From: JAOUEA01 sp038249195
GTDB taxonomy: Bacteria; Actinomycetota; UBA4738; HRBIN12
Length of the DNA stretch: 64,000 nucleotides
Reading direction: 5' to 3'
Assembly: GCA_038249195.1 (NCBI GenBank)
Contig: JBBRWM010000010.1
Location: 1 to 64,000, forward strand
How positions within the stretch are numbered: the stretch's first letter is position 1; each line of letters begins with the position of its first letter. The position numbers and the translations under genes are program-made. The notes under the pieces were generated by a model. That model saw only the letters and a program-made list of their open reading frames with translations, did not search any database and was not told the DNA's origin. Shown here one piece after another: positions 60,685 through 64,000 of this stretch.

Positions 60685-60950
60685 AACTCGTCCTTCCGAA
60701 GTGAACCGAGAAGAAAGGCGAGGCCACAACCCGTCCGGGCGGCTCTGAGCATCCAGCATACGCCCTTGGTCGGCAGGCACGTCGCCGTCCCAAGCTTCGC
60801 GCCCTCGGAGGTTTGGAACCCGCGCGGGGGGGTGGATATCTTCCGTGCACCGATCGATCCATCCCGGTCGCCCCGACCGCACAGCCCAGGAAGATCCAGA
60901 GCAAGGGACGCAGCGGCGCCCACGAGGACGCTATCGAGGTCGGGTCCGTC

Positions 60951-60977
60951 TCCTGAGACTCCTGAGACTCCTGAGGC
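60951..60977. repeat. Three 9-bp tandem repeats CTCCTGAGA upstream of the FGE gene
   Basis: The unit CTCCTGAGA occurs twice exactly and once with a final G (CTCCTGAGG) at 60951-60977, 56 bp before the FGE start. The surrounding gene-free stretch 60685-61032 holds no other supported gene; open frames there look like shadows. The repeats could affect promoter spacing. Confidence 0.6.
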
Positions 60978-61032
60978 GAGGGTCCCCTCTTGATATCGTG
61001 CCCGGGCCGATGAGCCCAAGGGGTTTCCGCCG

Positions 61033-61974
61033 ATGCCGAACTCGCCCAGCGGCGATCGAACGATGAAGGACATGGTGCGGGTGCCAGGGAGCGCCTTCAC
61101 GATGGGCTCGGACGACTTCTATCCGGAGGAGCGGCCCGCCCGCTCGGTCGACGTGGACGGGTTCTTGATCGATGAGCATCCCGTCACCGTGGCGGAATTC
61201 CGCCGGTTCGTGAAGGGCACGGGCTACGTAACGGTCGCCGAGCGGGCGCCGGAGGCATCGGAATACCCCGGAGCCGACCCAGACCTCCTCGTGCCCGGCT
61301 CCCTCGTCTTCGATCCCCCCGACCATCCGGTGGACCTCCGCGTGCCGTCGAAGTGGTGGACCTATCTGCCGGGCGCCCAGTGGCGACATCCGCAGGGCCA
61401 TCAGAGCACGCTGCACGGACGGGAGCGCCATCCGGTCACCCATGTGACCTCGCAGGACGCCGAGGCGTACGCGACGTGGATCGGGAAGGAGTTGCCAACC
61501 GAGGCCGAGTGGGAGCTCGCCGCCCGGGGCGGCCTGTCGGGCGCGACCTTCGTCTGGGGCGAGGAGTTCGCTCCCAAGGGCAAGATGATGGCCAACACCT
61601 GGCAGGGCGAGTTCCCGTGGCAGAACCTCGTGACGGACGGGTTCGAAGGCACGTCGCCGGTGAAGAGCTTCCCCCCCAACGGCTACGGCCTGTTCGACAT
61701 GGCGGGCAACGTCTGGGAGTGGACGAGCGACTACTACGCCACGACCCCCACATCCGAACACGCCTGCTGCGTGCCCAGGAACCCGCGCTCGGCCTCGCCG
61801 GAGGCGAGCCTCGTTACCGATCAGCCGGGCGCTCACATCCCGCGGAAGGTGATCAAGGGCGGCTCGCACCTGTGCGCCCCCAACTACTGCCTGCGCTACC
61901 GGCCCGCGGCCCGTCAGAGCGAGGCGATCGACACCTCGACGAGTCACATCGGGTTCCGCTGCATCCTCCGCTGA
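61033..61974 (+). CDS. Formylglycine-generating enzyme (SUMF1/FGE type)
   Basis: The 313-residue protein has the FGE fold (VRVPGSAFTMGSDDFYPEER; LPTEAEWELAARGG; GNVWEWTSDYY) and both active-site cysteines, C281 and C286, in GGSHLCAPNYCLRYR, the pattern of true FGEs that oxidise a Cys of sulfatases to formylglycine in a copper-dependent reaction. Many other FGE-sulfatase-domain proteins lack these residues. No sulfatase is in the window, so the client lies elsewhere. It starts at ATG 61033. Confidence 0.93.
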   Translation: MPNSPSGDRTMKDMVRVPGSAFTMGSDDFYPEERPARSVDVDGFLIDEHPVTVAEFRRFVKGTGYVTVAERAPEASEYPGADPDLLVPGSLVFDPPDHPVDLRVPSKWWTYLPGAQWRHPQGHQSTLHGRERHPVTHVTSQDAEAYATWIGKELPTEAEWELAARGGLSGATFVWGEEFAPKGKMMANTWQGEFPWQNLVTDGFEGTSPVKSFPPNGYGLFDMAGNVWEWTSDYYATTPTSEHACCVPRNPRSASPEASLVTDQPGAHIPRKVIKGGSHLCAPNYCLRYRPAARQSEAIDTSTSHIGFRCILR

Positions 61975-62069
61975 GGCCGCTGCGCGACCACATCGGTTTG
62001 GATCCTCGAACGCGGGGTAGGGGCCCTCCTTGCCCCGGTCAACCGGGGACCGATAACGAGGGGGAGAAC

Positions 62070-62843
62070 GTGCTAGCGATCGATTTCCAGCAAGGATTCC
62101 AGCAGGCGTGGGAGAGGATCGCGACCTTCGTCCCGAAGCTCATCGGGTTCGCGTTGATCATCCTCATCGGCTACATCATCGCCAAGGTGCTCGCGCGGAT
62201 CGTGGACAAGCTCCTGGAACGCGTGGGGTTCGACCGGTGGGTCGAGCGCGGCTCGCTCAAGGCGGCTCTCGATCGGAGCAAGTTCGACGCCTCCGACATC
62301 CTCGGCGTCATCGTCTTCTGGTCCGTGTTCCTGCTCGCGTTGCAGCTGGCCTTCGGCGTCTTCGGCCCCAACCCCGTGAGCGACCTGCTGCAGGGACTGA
62401 TCGCCTACCTGCCCAACGTCTTCGTGGCCGTCGTGATCCTGGTGATCGCGGCGGCGCTCGCGAAGGTCGTGACCGACGTCCTCGTCGCGGTGCTGTCCGC
62501 CGTCTCCGGCGGCGTGTGGATCGCCCGCGGGGCCGGTCTCGCGGTCTTGGTGATCGGGATCTTCGCCGCCCTCGACCAGTTGCGCATCGCCCCGGCCATC
62601 GTGAACGGCCTGTACTTCGCGATCCTCGCCATCATCGTTGGATCGGCGATCGTGGCGATCGGCGGCGGCGGCATCCAGACCATGCGGGGCTATTGGGAGC
62701 GCACGAGCCAGAACCTCGAGGGCAAGGCCGCCGAAATCAAGGCCAACGCCGACGTCGGCGCGGCAGGGCAAGGGATGGGTGCATCGGTCGCCGACGGCGA
62801 CCCCCAGGCGAACATGCCCCCCGCTCCCGAGGTGCGGACCTGA
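62070..62843 (+). CDS. Conserved TM-helix (mechanosensitive-channel-like) membrane protein
   Basis: The 257-residue protein carries repeats of the TM_helix motif seen in CmpX-type and MscS-like proteins: WERIATFVPKLIGFALIILIGYIIAKVLARIVDKLLERVG, that is, an amphipathic helix, membrane segment and K-L-L-x-R-V-G, then a second copy LLQGLIAYLPNVFVAVVILVIAAALAK. It has about five membrane helices and a polar C-terminal tail. GAGGGGGAG precedes GTG 62070. No MscS pore beta domain is present. Role uncertain; possibly osmotic/ion homeostasis. Confidence 0.82.
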   Translation: MLAIDFQQGFQQAWERIATFVPKLIGFALIILIGYIIAKVLARIVDKLLERVGFDRWVERGSLKAALDRSKFDASDILGVIVFWSVFLLALQLAFGVFGPNPVSDLLQGLIAYLPNVFVAVVILVIAAALAKVVTDVLVAVLSAVSGGVWIARGAGLAVLVIGIFAALDQLRIAPAIVNGLYFAILAIIVGSAIVAIGGGGIQTMRGYWERTSQNLEGKAAEIKANADVGAAGQGMGASVADGDPQANMPPAPEVRT

Positions 62844-62881
62844 GGACCCACGGGCTGGGCTCCCCGACCGCCCATCGGATC

Positions 62882-63232
62882 ATGGCCTCCTACTCGGTGA
62901 ATCCTCAGGCGGTAGCCAAGGCCCGAAGCATGATCGAGTCGCGACATTAAGTGCTCGACAGCGACTGGGGTGAGGTTCAGCCGACGGCGGATACCGAGAA
63001 CGCGTTCCTGGAGTCGCACTCCTGGAGCGAATACGCGGCGTGGCATCTCGGCTTGACGGAGGGCGCGTCCGATGACACCAAGGGCCGGTACGCGTTCGTC
63101 TACGGCGACCTCCGCCGGGTCCACCGGAGCGCGCTGATCGCCTGCGTCTACCGCGCCGGCGAGTGGCGGCATAAGGAGATCGAGCTGGCCGCCCATGACC
63201 TGCTCCAGCGGCGCGACGAGACGAGCGCATAG
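62882..63232 (+). pseudogene. Small conserved-looking gene interrupted by an in-frame TAA
   Basis: From ATG 62882, 22 codons (MASYSVNPQAVAKARSMIES...) end at TAA 62948-62950. The very next codon is GTG and the same frame stays open for 94 codons (LDSDWGEVQPTADTENAFLE; YAAWHLGLTEGASDDTKGRY; LAAHDLLQR). A single T/C to A change in a Tyr codon would produce exactly this TAA. Either the gene is broken, or the downstream part is remade from the GTG by reinitiation. Function unknown. Confidence 0.68.
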
Positions 63233-63247
63233 CCGGCCCCGGCGGCG

Positions 63248-63321
63248 TCGGGGCGGCGGGACTCGAACCCGCGACCTCGTGCTCCCAAAGCACGCGCGCT
63301 ACCAGGCTGCGCTACGCCCCG
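63248..63321 (-). tRNA. tRNA-Pro (anticodon TGG)
   Basis: A 74-nt cloverleaf on the minus strand begins CGGGGCG (bacterial tRNA-Pro has C1), with D arm GCGCAGCCTGGTAGCGC, anticodon stem CGTGC/GCACG enclosing TTTGGGA (anticodon TGG) and a normal T arm GCGGGTTCGAGTCCCGC. The acceptor stem pairs CGGGGCG with CGCCCCG; A73 is the discriminator, and CCA is not encoded. Confidence 0.95.
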
Positions 63322-63445
63322 CGGAGGTGAGTCTACGCGGGACGAACGGTCCCCCAACCGTAGCCGCTCGGGCTCGGGCCTTCGGCAAAAACCTCCACCG
63401 TTCGACCGTATCCGGCATCCCCCGAGGGAGCTACGCTCCCCCACC

Positions 63446-63856
63446 ATGGAACGCGGACGTGGAGATGCGGGCTTCACCATGATGGCGGGCGTGCTCTTCG
63501 CGCTCGTCGCGCTCGCCGTGATGCTCTCGGTCAAGCTCGTGCGCGCGCCGTCGGGCACCGCGCTTCCGCTGCTGAGCCTGCCCAGCAGCGAACCGTGTCC
63601 GGACGGCGTCGAGGCCACCGAGTGCTATTCCAGCACCGTCACCAACGCCGGGTCGAGTGCGGGCCAGATCGTGTGCAACGTGTTCCCCGCCACGGGCTCG
63701 ACCGCAGTCTTCGGCAACCGCACGAGCGTGTACGCCACGCCGGCCGACGCTCCCGTCGAGGCCAACGGCTCGTTCACGCTCACGGTGCTCGTGACGGCGG
63801 AGGACAACAAGCAGGCCCAGGGCACGCCCACCGTGGCCTGCGGGGGCGCGCAGTAG
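63446..63856 (+). CDS. Secreted/membrane-anchored small protein with N-terminal pilin-like helix
   Basis: The 136-residue protein begins MERGRGDAGFTMMAGVLFAL, a short basic leader followed by G-F-T and a long hydrophobic helix, like type IV prepilins; but the Glu at +5 is missing, so pilin identity is doubtful. The rest is Thr/Ser/Gly-rich beta (TVTNAGSSAGQIVCNVFPAT, FTLTVLVTAEDNKQAQGT) with paired cysteines at ECYSS and IVCNV. Probably exported and anchored. TACGCT before the start may be a -10 element. Function unknown. Confidence 0.55.
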   Translation: MERGRGDAGFTMMAGVLFALVALAVMLSVKLVRAPSGTALPLLSLPSSEPCPDGVEATECYSSTVTNAGSSAGQIVCNVFPATGSTAVFGNRTSVYATPADAPVEANGSFTLTVLVTAEDNKQAQGTPTVACGGAQ

Positions 63857-63873
63857 AGGGACCCGGCGTTCGG

Positions 63874-64000
63874 TCAGACCTCGAAGGCACCGTCGCCCAT
63901 CATCCGGACGCCTCCGCCCACGCGGATCGTCCACGAGTCCTCGGCGGGCTCCGTCTGCACGTGCAGAAAGCTCGGCCGGTTCACCGCCTCACCCTGGGCG
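63874..64000 (-). CDS. C-terminal end of a PhzF-like protein, cut by window edge
   Basis: The minus strand encodes 41 residues before TGA 63876-63874: AQGEAVNRPSFLHVQ then EPAEDSWTIRVGGGVRMMGDG. G-x-x-x-x-R-P-S then V-x-V-G-G-x-V-x-x-x-G-D-G matches the C-terminus of the PhzF/isomerase family. Only the tail is available, so the call is tentative. Confidence 0.5.
   Translation of the reverse strand, partial: AQGEAVNRPSFLHVQTEPAEDSWTIRVGGGVRMMGDGAFEV

Noticed and set aside
63446..63856. Definite type IV pilin
   Set aside because: The G-F-T leader and helix are similar, but Glu at +5 is missing and no pilus genes are nearby, so I kept a neutral call.

Overview
The window comes from a high-GC actinobacterium. 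The evidence is: two DUF222-HNH ('13E12-type') genes, LexA boxes of the TCGAAC-N4-GTTCGA type, several genes that look leaderless (TANNNT about 6 nt before GTG/ATG), many GTG and TTG starts, and a chromosomal order known from Actinomycetota (mreBCD-PBP2-rodA, then an RNase E/G gene with rplU and rpmA, then obg, nadD, a LytR_C gene and rsfS). The genus cannot be named from the sequence. The corrinoid methyltransferase operon and unfamiliar accessory genes suggest a lineage away from the well-studied Streptomyces and Mycobacterium groups.

1-5058 looks like one end of an integrative element anchored at tRNA-Ala(GGC). It holds an IS3-type transposase remnant, an overlapping run of small phage/element-like genes, a gene-free stretch with iteron-like repeats, a DUF3854/TOPRIM-like replication protein, an Excalibur-domain protein and a tyrosine integrase beside the tRNA. 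5325-7535 holds an SOS-controlled DUF222-HNH gene and a decayed TIGR03118 gene.

7681-26598 is core genome. It contains a minus-strand obg-dinB-like-nadD-lytR_C-rsfS operon; rpmA/rplU/rne with a long hairpin-rich leader; an unusual receiver-histidine kinase; the elongasome operon mreB-mreC-mreD-mrdA-rodA; and a complete type II fatty-acid initiation/elongation set fabD-fabH-fabG-acpP-fabF. 26614-41045 continues with a serine hydrolase, ndk, folC, valS, a membrane protein, clpX, clpP, tig, a second DUF222-HNH gene under a perfect LexA box, and an MMPL transporter.

41169-52914 is the most distinctive block. Small-molecule enzymes (IMPase-like, ornithine-cyclodeaminase-like, PHP, PLP aminotransferase) lead to a MerR-type regulator with a B12-binding domain. 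A tightly overlapped minus-strand operon follows: corrinoid protein, methyltetrahydrofolate:corrinoid methyltransferase, RACo-like activator, DUF1638 protein and a non-pyrrolysine MttB-family methyltransferase. Together these are expected to move a methyl group from a methylated (probably quaternary) amine to tetrahydrofolate through a corrinoid protein. A divergent TetR gene shares an intergenic region with two matching palindromes.

52916-64000 is an accessory patchwork. It has a DtxR-like regulator, remnants of DUF3237 and pirin genes, an ABM-domain protein, a 47-residue membrane peptide, a SprT-like metalloprotease, the azlCD exporter, a Sec-exported RTX-repeat protein, an anti-sigma-type ATPase, a formylglycine-generating enzyme, a TM-helix channel-like protein, a gene split by an in-frame stop, tRNA-Pro(TGG), and the end of a PhzF-like gene.
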